This document shows, piece after piece, positions 1 through 8,070 of a DNA stretch of 64,000 bases. This DNA comes from Hallerella sp963597395 (GTDB lineage: Bacteria > Fibrobacterota > Fibrobacteria > Fibrobacterales > Fibrobacteraceae), in NCBI GenBank assembly GCA_963597395.1, contig CAVBPX010000005.1, positions 1 to 64,000 on the forward strand, read 5' to 3'. The position numbers and the translations under genes were made by a program. Positions within the stretch are counted from its first letter, which is position 1. Each line of letters opens with the position of its first letter. The notes beneath the pieces are model-generated. The model was not told where the DNA came from. It worked only from the letters and a program-made list of their open reading frames with translations, and did no database searches.

Positions 1-51
1 AGCGCGAAGCGTCGCAACCAAATTTTTGAAAATGAATTTTTAGAGGTGACC
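1..51. repeat. Right end of a small interspersed inverted-repeat element (copy 1, cut by window start)
   Basis: These 51 bases match 30879-30930 with two substitutions and one missing T. They end in the same motif (AATTTTTAGAGGTGACC) that closes the complete copy at 30808-30930. Only the right part is inside the window. The base after the element opens straight into the ORF6N-like reading frame, which suggests that the element sits at the break point of that gene. Confidence 0.75.
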
Positions 52-52
52 A

Positions 53-262
53 AAACTTACAAATCTCGATGTGCAAAAATTCAACGCTCAATATCCGACC
101 TTAAACTTGAATTTTACGGCAAAAATGCATGACAGATTTTTGATAATCGATAATTCGGTTTTGTATCATATTGGGACAAGTCTGAAAGACCTTGGCAAAA
201 AATGCTTTGCCTTTGAAATATTGGGCTCAAGTTTGATTCCATTCGTTTTGGCAAATCTGTAA
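53..262 (+). pseudogene. C-terminal remnant of an ORF6N-domain protein
   Basis: The open frame runs from the edge of the repeat element to a stop at 260-262. It reads KLTNLDVQKFNAQYPT, then HDRFLIID, YHIGTSLKDLGKKC and a short tail. The HDRFLIID...GxSLKDxGKK pattern is known from the end of ORF6N-domain (phage antirepressor-like) proteins of roughly 250-300 residues. The N-terminal DNA-binding part is missing, and a stop lies in frame inside the element at 47-49. The only internal start is a GTG at 71 with no convincing ribosome binding site. Most likely a dead 3' fragment; the family call is from memory of the motif. Confidence 0.6.
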
Positions 263-388
263 ATTTGCCCGCCATTTGCTTTCCCCTCCAAAATCCCCGG
301 TTCCGGACGAACTTTTCCCTACGCCATCCCGAACATTTTATAAATTACCTTTCAAAGTTGTTCAAATCATTCAACTGGAGATTTTAAA
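263..388. other. Intergenic region upstream of the aminotransferase gene
   Basis: No gene is seen. The region turns AT-rich towards 335-375. It contains TATAAA at 339-344, which could be a -10 box, but no convincing -35 partner. A GGAG at 376-379 lies about 9 bases before the ATG at 389. Confidence 0.4.
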
Positions 389-1696
389 ATGCGTAAACGA
401 CTTTTGACTGAAGGCGCCAAGGAACTTTCTTACGAGATTCGCGAGATTGTCAAGAAGGCAAATCAGTTGAAGGCTCTCGGTCTCAAAATCCACTGGGAAA
501 ACATCGGAGACCCTATCGAAAAGCATTGCGAGGTTCCCGCCTGGATCAAGGAAATTGTCGGGAACATCGTCAAGGAAAACGCGAGCTACGGCTACTGCCC
601 GTCAAAGGGACGTCTCGACACCCGCGAGTTTCTCGCAGGCGAAACGAACAAGCTCGGCGGCGTGCAAATCAAGGCAGACGACATTCTTTTCTTTAACGGT
701 CTCGGCGACGCCATCTCGACCATCTACAGTCTGCTTTCGATGACGACCCGCATCATCGGACCCTCCCCCGCCTACAGCACGCACAGTTCCGCCGAGGCTT
801 CCCACGCGCATTCCTCTCCGCTCGTCTATCACCTGCGCCCGGAAAACCACTGGCTCCCGGACCTCGAAGAGCTCGAAAACAAGGTCAAGTACAACCCGAA
901 CGTCGCGGGCATCCTCATCATCAACCCGGACAATCCGACGGGCATGGTCTATCCGCTCGAATACCTGCAAAACATGGTAAAGATTGCAAAGGACTACCGC
1001 CTCTGCATCATCTGCGACGAAATCTACAACAAGGTGACGTATAACGGTGCGCATGCGCACCCGCTCGCGACCTACATCGGCGACGTCCCGGGCATTTCGC
1101 TCAACGGCATTTCCAAGCAGTATCCGTGGCCGGGCGCGCGCTGCGGCTGGGCCGAATACTACAACCGCGACAAGGATCCCGAGTTCGACGCGTTCTGCCG
1201 CGCCATCGACAATGCGAAGATGATCGAGGTCTGCTCCACGACCATCCCGCAGCTCACGATTCCGAAGGTTCTGGGAGACCCCCGCTACAAGGTCCACCGC
1301 GACGCCCTCAACGAAAAGATTGGACGGCGCAGCGCGCTCATCAACGAAATCCTTTCCGAGGTCCCGGAACTTTATTTCAACCCGACCTACGGAGCCTTCT
1401 ACAACACCATCGTCTTCCGCCCGGGCGTTCTGAACAACCGCCAGACGCTTCCCGTCGAGAACCCGAAGATAAGGAGTCTCGTGGAGCAGTGGACGGAAAA
1501 CGTTTCGAGCCTCGACTACCGCTTCGTCTATTATCTGCTCGCTTCGACGGGCGTGTGCGTCGTTCCCATCAGCAGCTTCTGCAGCGAGCTCCAGGGATTC
1601 CGCATTACGCTCTTGGAAGAGGACGAGGACGAACTCCGCCTGGTATTCACGAAAATCCGCGACGCCATCAAGGCCTACGTCAAGAGCGCCCCGTAA
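389..1696 (+). CDS. PLP-dependent aminotransferase, class I/II (aspartate aminotransferase fold)
   Basis: 435-residue fold-type I aminotransferase. Visible landmarks are NPDNPTG (179-185), the PLP-ring aspartate in CDEIY (D210), and the SLNGISKQYPWPGARCGW segment in which K243 should carry the PLP aldimine. Length is normal for the family. It probably moves an amino group between an amino acid and a 2-oxo acid in the cytoplasm; the donor and acceptor cannot be read from the sequence. The ATG at 389 follows a GGAG and the N-terminal RKRLLTEGA looks natural. The gene stands alone, with 132 bases to the next gene, so pathway context is missing. Confidence 0.85.
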   Translation: MRKRLLTEGAKELSYEIREIVKKANQLKALGLKIHWENIGDPIEKHCEVPAWIKEIVGNIVKENASYGYCPSKGRLDTREFLAGETNKLGGVQIKADDILFFNGLGDAISTIYSLLSMTTRIIGPSPAYSTHSSAEASHAHSSPLVYHLRPENHWLPDLEELENKVKYNPNVAGILIINPDNPTGMVYPLEYLQNMVKIAKDYRLCIICDEIYNKVTYNGAHAHPLATYIGDVPGISLNGISKQYPWPGARCGWAEYYNRDKDPEFDAFCRAIDNAKMIEVCSTTIPQLTIPKVLGDPRYKVHRDALNEKIGRRSALINEILSEVPELYFNPTYGAFYNTIVFRPGVLNNRQTLPVENPKIRSLVEQWTENVSSLDYRFVYYLLASTGVCVVPISSFCSELQGFRITLLEEDEDELRLVFTKIRDAIKAYVKSAP

Positions 1697-1828
1697 ATTT
1701 TTTGTCAAACGAAAAATTTTATTTACAGTCTCCGGTTTCTCCGGAAACCGCAAAATTTTTTTTTCGGATTCCGGACGGCAGCCTTTTATATATTTTCAAA
1801 AACGTAATATTCCAAGAAGGATCATTTC

Positions 1829-2578
1829 ATGAAATCATTCCCGTTAGCCCTTTCCGCCGCTTTGGTCGTTTCCCTGTCCGCCTGCAACCAGGCAGCCGCC
1901 AGTGGAAATTCCGGAGCGTCCAGTTCCAAGCTCGACAGCCTTTCGGCCGAGGTCGAGACCATGCACGAGGAGTTCGAAATCCTCAAATACGGTCTTGAGA
2001 AGCGCGGTCTTTCGATTGAGCAGATGAAGGCCGAGATGGAAGCGGACAACAAGGTCTGGGAAATTCCGGACGAATCCTCCCCGGTCTTCGGCAACACCAA
2101 GGATCCGCTCCTCACCATCGTCGAATTTTCGGAATTCCAGTGCCCCTATTGCGCGCGCATCGCACCGGTCGTCCACGACCTGATGGACAAGCACAAGGGC
2201 GATATCAAGTTTGTCTTTAAGCACTTCCCGCTCAGCTTCCACAAGGACGCCCCTGCGGCGGCCGCGGCCTCCATCGCCGCCCAGGAACAGGGCAAGTTCT
2301 GGGAATACCGCTACGCTCTCGCAAGCCACAACCGCGAACTCACGCCCGAAACCTTCAAGAATGTCGCGAAGGAAGTCGGCCTCGACATGGCGAAGTTCGA
2401 AAAGAGCATGGTTCTCGACTCCACAAAGCAGGCCCGCATCAACGAGGACTTCCAGCTCGGCGTAAAGGTCGGCGTCCAGGGCACCCCCAACTTCTACATC
2501 AACGGCAAGCGTCAGGACCGTTTCAGCCCGGACCTCGTCGAGAAGCTTTTGAGAGAAGCCAAGGCTAAGAAAAAGTAA
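1829..2578 (+). CDS. DsbA-like thioredoxin-fold lipoprotein
   Basis: 249 residues. An N-terminal signal ends in a lipobox (LSAC, acylated C19), followed by a short low-complexity stretch and a helical region at about 35-75. A DsbA-type thioredoxin domain follows, with CPYC at C105-C108 and the cis-proline loop GVQGTPNFYING near residue 214. DsbA-family proteins oxidise or shuffle cysteine pairs in exported proteins. The lipid anchor would hold this one to a membrane facing the periplasm. The start has a good AAGGA 10 bases upstream. No DsbB partner is nearby. Whether it acts as oxidase, isomerase or reductase is open. Confidence 0.85.
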   Translation: MKSFPLALSAALVVSLSACNQAAASGNSGASSSKLDSLSAEVETMHEEFEILKYGLEKRGLSIEQMKAEMEADNKVWEIPDESSPVFGNTKDPLLTIVEFSEFQCPYCARIAPVVHDLMDKHKGDIKFVFKHFPLSFHKDAPAAAAASIAAQEQGKFWEYRYALASHNRELTPETFKNVAKEVGLDMAKFEKSMVLDSTKQARINEDFQLGVKVGVQGTPNFYINGKRQDRFSPDLVEKLLREAKAKKK

Positions 2579-2616
2579 TTTTCTAAAAACATCAATCACC
2601 AAAAGGAACATACCGA

Positions 2617-5600
2617 ATGAAACATCAATTTCTGAAGGCGACATCCTTGCTCTTTTTAGGGCTTGCGACGACCGCTGCGATGGCACAGCGCCCGCCTCGC
2701 ATCGTTGTCTATAAGATGTTCGACGACCAATACCGTCAGGGCGGTTTCGACTACACCTACGGTGGCAAGGGCGGAACAGTCACCATCACGAAGGAAGGCG
2801 GCTACAAGTCCAAGTCCGCGCTCGACATCAAGCTCGACCCGACCGACTACTCCGGTGCTTCCATCTGCCTCTACAACGAAGTTTTTGACCTGAACAAATA
2901 CATGCTCGACTCCAAGCTCGAGTTCATGATCAAGGGCAAGAACGGCGGCGAACAGCTGAAGGTCGGCATCCTCGACGAGGAAGTTTCCGACGGAAAGAAG
3001 ACCCAGGTGGCGCTTCCGATGGCCAAATACATCGAAGGCGGCGCCGTGACGAAGGACTGGAAGAAGGTTTCCATTCCGCTCGTCGATTTCCCGGACCGCG
3101 GCCTCTACTGGGACAACACCCGCAAGTCCGAATTTCCCGCCCGCATCGACTGGGATAAAATTGCGGAAATCCGCTTCTCCATCGACAAGGGAACCAATTC
3201 GAGCTTCGAAGTCTATATCGATAATATCGAAATCGTAAAGGGCAACAAGAAGGCAAAGCCCAAACCCAAGATTGTCTATTGGGATGAAAACAACGACGTC
3301 ATCGACGGTCCGAAGAACCCGGAAAAGCTCGACGGCAAGGCGAAGGTCTATAAGACGTTCTACGAGAACCAGATTCAGGGATTCTCCTACGTCTATGGCG
3401 GCCTCACCGCGCAGCGCGAAGCCGAATCCAAGACGGCCGGAAACCCGGGCGTCCTCGCGATGTACATCGACAACAACGACTGGTCGGGCGTCACCTACTC
3501 GCTCGGCGAGGGCAAGTATATCGACCTGAAGAAGTTCCGCGACAAGGGCGGCCTCTACTTCTGGATCAAGGGCAAGCTCGGCGGCGAAAAGATCTACGTC
3601 GGCATTCTCGACAACCAGGGCAACGACATCAAGAGCCAGACAAAGCTCGGGCTCGGCGACTGGATCGAGGGCGGCAAGATTTCGAACTCCGAATGGAAGC
3701 TCGCCAAGATTCCTCTGAAGAAGTTCTTTGACAAGGGCAAGGCCTGGGATGCGAACAAGCAGGCCGAAGTTGCGAAGGACGTCCAGTGGGACAAGATCCA
3801 GGAAATCCGCTTCTCGGTCGGCAAGGGCGAAAACCAGGGCGAACCGGGCAAGCCCGCTCCCGTCACCATCTTCGTCGATCAGATTACGTTTACGGAAAAC
3901 ATCGACTGGGTCGATCCGGACCTCAAGTGGAACAACTTCAAGTCGAACGCTCCGGACCTCGTGCTTTCCGACTTCGAAGGCAAGTTCACCAAGGACAAGT
4001 GGGAACCGTCCAAGGGCCCGAAGTCCGTGGTCGAAGTCGAAGTGCCGTTCAAGACGAGCCACCTCGACGGAAACAGCCTGAACATCAAGCACTTCCTTAT
4101 GGCGGACTGGGTTGACGTCGTTCTCGACATGAAGAAGAACGGCCGCCCGGCAACGGATCGCGACTGGACAAAGCACTGGGGCATCATGTTCGATGTCTAT
4201 TCCGAAAAGGCCTGGCAGTCGATCACCGTGCAGGTTTCCGACGCGGGCAACGAAATCTTCGTAGCGAACACGGGCGTTCCCAAAGGACGCACCACGGTGC
4301 TCGTTCCGTTCAAGAACTTCGGCAAGTTCCCCTACTACCAGCCGGCCGACGCCAAGGAAAACGGCGTGTTCGACCTGAAGGGCGTCATCAGCCTCGACTT
4401 TAAGCCGGGCGGAGAAGGCACCGAAGGCAACTTCGAAATCGACAACATCAAGCTTACGAACCAGCGCGAAGTCAAGCAGAAGGAACGTCCGAAGGTCATC
4501 CCGGTCGTCGTCAAGGGCGAAAGCGACGTGCTGAACGAGCACATCTCGGACGGCCTCTTCGGCATCAACGTGGCCCTTTGGGACGGCGACATGCTCGACA
4601 ACAAGAAGTTCAAGGTCCAGACTTCCGAATTCGTGAAGCGCATCAACCACGGCATCATCCGTTATCCGGGCGGACTTCGCGCCGATGACGACCATTGGGA
4701 AGAGATTCTCAACAACAAGGACTGGATGGTCGATACGGACGAATTCCTCGACTGGCTGAAGAAGACCGGTTCAAACGCCATGTTCACCGTGAATTTCGGT
4801 TCGGGAACGGAAGCGGAAGCCGCCAAGTGGGTGAAGCACACGAACGTGGACAAGAAGGCCGGAATCATCTACTGGGAAATCGGCAACGAAATCTACGGTA
4901 ACTGGCACCCGTATTACGAAAAGTACGGCAAGGACGGCGGTGAAATTTACGGCAAGCGCGCACGCAAGTTCATCGAAGCGATGAAGAAGGTCGACCCGAC
5001 TATTAAGGTTGCGGTTCTGGGCGTTCTCGAAGGCGACTGGAACGAAAAGGTGCTGAAGGAAACCGGCGACATTGCCGACGGTCTCATCGTCCACCACTAT
5101 CCGCAGCACTTCGGCGAAGAAAACGACTTTGCGATGCTCTCTTCCCCGCAGACGCTCCCGAAGATTTACGAACGTCTCCACAAGACGGTCGATAAGTGGA
5201 CAAAGCACTTCAACAAGAAGAACAAGATCGAACTTTGGCTCACCGAATGGAACTCCGTCGATTTCAACCCGGGTCCGCAGACCATCGCGGTCGAAAACGG
5301 TCTCTTTGTCGCCGACTACCTCGGTATGCTCGCCACCGAAAACGTGGACAATGCACAATACTGGGATGTTCACAACGACATGACTCCGGAAGGCGGCGAC
5401 TACGGCTACCTGACCCGCTCCGGCGAAGAATGCATGAACTGTCCGCGTCCGAGCTACTGGGCGTTCCAGATGGCTTCCGACGCTCTCCGCGGAAAGCTCT
5501 ACAAGACAACCATCTCGGGTGACGAAGAAGCCCTCCTCACCGCCTACTACACGGTGAACGGCAAAAAGAAGTCCCTCCTCGTCGTGAACAAGAGCCCCTA

Positions 5601-5790
5601 CAGCGACTTCGAAATGAAGCTCGACATTCCGGGATTCAAGGGCAAGGCCAATGTCCAGGTCCTCGATAAATCGACGGAAAAGCTGAAGGAAGGCTGGGCG
5701 AACGATCCTTCGAAGAAGGCGAAGACGGTTGACCTGTCGAAGCCGGTGAAGGTCGGAAAGCACAACCTCATGCTCATCACGCAGGAATAA
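2617..5790 (+). CDS. Secreted GH51 glycoside hydrolase with N-terminal CBM11-like modules (endoglucanase F-type)
   Basis: 1057 residues, about 118 kDa before processing, with a signal peptide ending near AMAQ (residue 23). Three jelly-roll-like modules follow at about 28-210, 240-430 and 450-645. The first two share FxYxYGG, DW/DYSG and RFSxxKG motifs, which suggests CBM11-like carbohydrate binding. The GH51-type catalytic part spans about 650-1057. The acid/base is probably E758 in WEIGNE and the nucleophile E877 in WLTEW. Size and layout resemble Fibrobacter succinogenes endoglucanase F (Cel51A), so cellulose or glucan cleavage is more likely than arabinofuranosidase action, but specificity cannot be read. 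The tail lacks the Gly-rich sorting domain seen on the xylanase at 18987. AAAGGA precedes the ATG. Confidence 0.85.
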   Translation: MKHQFLKATSLLFLGLATTAAMAQRPPRIVVYKMFDDQYRQGGFDYTYGGKGGTVTITKEGGYKSKSALDIKLDPTDYSGASICLYNEVFDLNKYMLDSKLEFMIKGKNGGEQLKVGILDEEVSDGKKTQVALPMAKYIEGGAVTKDWKKVSIPLVDFPDRGLYWDNTRKSEFPARIDWDKIAEIRFSIDKGTNSSFEVYIDNIEIVKGNKKAKPKPKIVYWDENNDVIDGPKNPEKLDGKAKVYKTFYENQIQGFSYVYGGLTAQREAESKTAGNPGVLAMYIDNNDWSGVTYSLGEGKYIDLKKFRDKGGLYFWIKGKLGGEKIYVGILDNQGNDIKSQTKLGLGDWIEGGKISNSEWKLAKIPLKKFFDKGKAWDANKQAEVAKDVQWDKIQEIRFSVGKGENQGEPGKPAPVTIFVDQITFTENIDWVDPDLKWNNFKSNAPDLVLSDFEGKFTKDKWEPSKGPKSVVEVEVPFKTSHLDGNSLNIKHFLMADWVDVVLDMKKNGRPATDRDWTKHWGIMFDVYSEKAWQSITVQVSDAGNEIFVANTGVPKGRTTVLVPFKNFGKFPYYQPADAKENGVFDLKGVISLDFKPGGEGTEGNFEIDNIKLTNQREVKQKERPKVIPVVVKGESDVLNEHISDGLFGINVALWDGDMLDNKKFKVQTSEFVKRINHGIIRYPGGLRADDDHWEEILNNKDWMVDTDEFLDWLKKTGSNAMFTVNFGSGTEAEAAKWVKHTNVDKKAGIIYWEIGNEIYGNWHPYYEKYGKDGGEIYGKRARKFIEAMKKVDPTIKVAVLGVLEGDWNEKVLKETGDIADGLIVHHYPQHFGEENDFAMLSSPQTLPKIYERLHKTVDKWTKHFNKKNKIELWLTEWNSVDFNPGPQTIAVENGLFVADYLGMLATENVDNAQYWDVHNDMTPEGGDYGYLTRSGEECMNCPRPSYWAFQMASDALRGKLYKTTISGDEEALLTAYYTVNGKKKSLLVVNKSPYSDFEMKLDIPGFKGKANVQVLDKSTEKLKEGWANDPSKKAKTVDLSKPVKVGKHNLMLITQE

Positions 5791-5813
5791 TCCCCCGCGG
5801 ATGTAAAATTCGG

Positions 5814-5841
5814 AAAGCCCCGGCCCTGCCGGGGCTTTTCT
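5814..5841 (+). terminator. Rho-independent terminator after the GH51 gene
   Basis: AAGCCCCGG, a short CCTG loop and CCGGGGCTT form a GC-rich hairpin, followed by TTCTTTT, 25 bases after the stop codon. Confidence 0.85.
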
Positions 5842-6005
5842 TTTGCCGTCCCCAATTTTCCGCATGGAACATTTCAATTTCAGCCGATTTTTATATTTAG
5901 AAAAAGTGCCAACTTCAGCGGTTTTATGAAATGAAGTGCCCGACAATTTCTGGGACTGGAATACATTTCCAAAATTTGATGTATATTTTTGAAAGAGGTG
6001 ATTTT

Positions 6006-6668
6006 ATGGCAATGAGAACTTTCATTCTTATACTGATGCTCGGGGCGGCGCTTTGCAGCGCCAAAAATATCCTTTGCAAAAACGACAAGGCGCACTCGTT
6101 TACCTTCCATAAATGCTATGCGGAAGACGATTTTCGCTCCGTCCATCTTTTTATGTTTTGGCCCACATACCCGGACGGAAGCAGGTACGCGTCTAGCGGG
6201 ACCGCCTCCTGGGACAACAAGACCCGTTTCGACGAAACAAAATTTACAACGTTCACGGAAAACGACATCGTCTATAAGGTCACTCCGCAAATGCACTACG
6301 AATGTTCCTACAAGGTCATCCCGTCCGACAAGCTCGCAAAAAAATTCAAGAACTCCTTTAGTCTGTACTCTCTCAATGATGCCGAATACTACATCGTATT
6401 CTACAGCAACTGCGGCTATGCGCCGGGCCGCTTCGCCGATACGACCTTTGCCGAAACCAAGCGCCAGCGCTATTCCTACGCATCCTCTTCGGACGCATTT
6501 TCCAACGTTCTCGCAGCCAAAAACATGGAAGACATCGCCTATCCCTGGAAATTTTTTCGCGAAGACGGAACGCTCCGTTTTCAGGGCACAGAAAAGGAAG
6601 GCATTTGCTATGACGCAACCGGGATGAAGAGGACGAAACGCGTGACAAGTCCCGAATATTGCAAATAG
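6006..6668 (+). CDS. Secreted protein of unknown function
   Basis: 220 residues from the ATG at 6006, chosen because AGAGGTG lies 5 bases upstream; an in-frame ATG at 5931 has no such site. The N-terminus MAMRTFILILMLGAALCSA is a clear signal peptide. The mature part is about 200 residues and rich in aromatic residues. It has several cysteines (NILCKND, FHKCY, YECSY, NCGY, GICYD and the final EYCK), which suggests disulfides in the periplasm or outside the cell. No domain is recognised. It lies between two terminators, so it is probably transcribed alone. Confidence 0.7.
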   Translation: MAMRTFILILMLGAALCSAKNILCKNDKAHSFTFHKCYAEDDFRSVHLFMFWPTYPDGSRYASSGTASWDNKTRFDETKFTTFTENDIVYKVTPQMHYECSYKVIPSDKLAKKFKNSFSLYSLNDAEYYIVFYSNCGYAPGRFADTTFAETKRQRYSYASSSDAFSNVLAAKNMEDIAYPWKFFREDGTLRFQGTEKEGICYDATGMKRTKRVTSPEYCK

Positions 6669-6675
6669 GGCTTTA

Positions 6676-6703
6676 AAAGTCGCCCGCAAAGCGACCTTTT
6701 TCG
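6676..6703 (+). terminator. Rho-independent terminator after the secreted protein gene
   Basis: AAAGTCGC and GCGACCTTT pair around a CCGCAAA loop, followed by TTTTTC. It begins 8 bases after the stop codon at 6666-6668. Confidence 0.75.
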
Positions 6704-6748
6704 TTTGACGCCAGGCTATATTTTGAGCATTCAAAAGGAGAAATTTTT

Positions 6749-7990
6749 ATGAGCAGAACCGAATTTACGCCCGAAAAAGTCTTTGCGCCTCTCGCCCCGA
6801 ACGAAATTTTCGTTTTTGGAAGTAACCTCGCTGGACATCACGGTGGAGGCGCGGCACGGGCCGCCTGCAAATATTTTGGAGCCGTCTGGGGCCGCGGCAC
6901 AGGCCTTCAGGGAAATAGCTATGCCATTCCAACCATGCAGGGAGGTGTCGAAACCATCCGGCCCTATGTCGATGAGTTTATCCTTTTTGCCAAGGCATAT
7001 CCGCAATTGCGGTTTCTGGTGACGCCTATCGGCTGCGGAGTCGCAGGGTTTAGGCCCGCGGAGATAGCCCCGCTTTTTAGGGAGGCGCTCGACCTCGAAA
7101 ACGTGATTCTTCCAAGACCCTTTGTGGAAATTCTCTCGGGAGCTTCCACCGTGACGGAGACGCGCGACGAGCGCAAGGCGCGCCTGGTGAACGTTTTTCG
7201 GGACACGCTTTCGATGATTGACGAGAGCGACGCCCTGAAGGCTTCGGTCGAATGGTCCAGGGCGCTCACAAGGTTTTACGCGGAGTATGACTTTCCCGCC
7301 GTCCATAAACAGCTCGGGAAGCGGGCAAGGATTTCGGTCACGAATCACCGGACTTTTGAAGCCGCGGGACTTTTAGCGGCGCAAAATCCCGGAAAACGCA
7401 TCGCGGTGCTGAACTTTGCCTCGGCGACAACCCCCGGCGGCGGCGTAAAAAGCGGAAGCGGCGCACAGGAAGAAAGCCTTTGCCGCTGTTCCACGCTGTA
7501 TCCCGTTCTGAGCCAAAAAGAACTGTTTTCGAAGTATTACGAGTTTCACCGCTACCGGAACGACCCCCAAAGGCTCTACTCGGACGCTTGCATCTATTCG
7601 CCGGACATTCAGGTGATAAAGTCCGACGGAAACACCCCCGAAAGGCTCCCCGAAAATCAATGGTTCAAAGCGGACGTCATCACGTGCGCGGCGCCGAACT
7701 TTCGAAACGCCACTCCCCTGCCGGATACGGAACTTTATAATCTGCATTTCAAACGCGGACGAAAAATTCTCGACGTGGCCCTTGCGGGCGGAGCCGAATG
7801 CCTTGTCCTCGGAGCCTTCGGCTGCGGAGCCTTCCGAAACAATCCTGAAATTGTCGCGCGGGCCTATGCAGCGCTGATGGAAGAATACCGTGAAGCCTTT
7901 GACACCGTGGAATTTGCCGTCTTCTACTTTGGAAACGAAGTGACGAACTTCGACGCATTCCAGAAAGCGCTGGGAAGCCTTGCGGATTAA
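6749..7990 (+). CDS. Two-domain ADP-ribose protein: macro-like domain fused to microbial-type PARG
   Basis: 413 residues. Residues about 15-125 (IFVFGSNLAGHHGGGAA, LQGNSYAIPT, VTPIGCGVAGF, EIAPLF) match the macro-like fold of the A1S_2505-type phage protein family. Residues about 140-410 form a microbial-type poly(ADP-ribose) glycohydrolase domain (TIGR02452 type). Its signature is GGG (230-232), seven residues, then QEE (240-242), with a late GAFGCGAF loop. In known bacterial PARGs this signature binds ADP-ribose and carries the catalytic glutamate. It probably removes ADP-ribose from proteins or nucleic acid in the cytoplasm. The start has AGGAG about 9 bases upstream. The two domains are usually separate proteins. 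There is no toxin, ADP-ribosyltransferase or NAD-salvage gene beside it. Confidence 0.85.
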   Translation: MSRTEFTPEKVFAPLAPNEIFVFGSNLAGHHGGGAARAACKYFGAVWGRGTGLQGNSYAIPTMQGGVETIRPYVDEFILFAKAYPQLRFLVTPIGCGVAGFRPAEIAPLFREALDLENVILPRPFVEILSGASTVTETRDERKARLVNVFRDTLSMIDESDALKASVEWSRALTRFYAEYDFPAVHKQLGKRARISVTNHRTFEAAGLLAAQNPGKRIAVLNFASATTPGGGVKSGSGAQEESLCRCSTLYPVLSQKELFSKYYEFHRYRNDPQRLYSDACIYSPDIQVIKSDGNTPERLPENQWFKADVITCAAPNFRNATPLPDTELYNLHFKRGRKILDVALAGGAECLVLGAFGCGAFRNNPEIVARAYAALMEEYREAFDTVEFAVFYFGNEVTNFDAFQKALGSLAD

Positions 7991-8022
7991 GCTTCCGCGG
8001 ATTTTTCAAAACCTCAAAGTAA

Positions 8023-8051
8023 AAAAGTTCCCCGCAATGCGGGGAACTTTT
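8023..8051. terminator. Bidirectional terminator between the PARG fusion gene and gyrA
   Basis: AGTTCCCCGC and GCGGGGAACT pair around an AAT loop. A-rich bases lie on the left and T-rich bases on the right, so it can stop the plus-strand gene ending at 7990 and the minus-strand gyrA ending at 8071. Confidence 0.85.
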
Positions 8052-8070
8052 GATTTTTTCCGAAAGGCCC

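Noticed and set aside
602..1753. A 383-codon minus-strand frame opposite the aminotransferase gene
   Set aside because: Arg/Val/Ala-rich shadow with no motif or start signal; the plus frame shows all catalytic landmarks.
2656..4695. A 679-codon minus-strand frame opposite the GH51 gene
   Set aside because: It is a shadow of codon bias on the other strand: Val/Asp/Leu-rich with no domain, while the plus frame is a full enzyme with signal peptide and SD.
6705..6722. TTGACG next to TATATT before the PARG fusion gene
   Set aside because: The boxes are only 6 bases apart, so they cannot be a -35/-10 pair.
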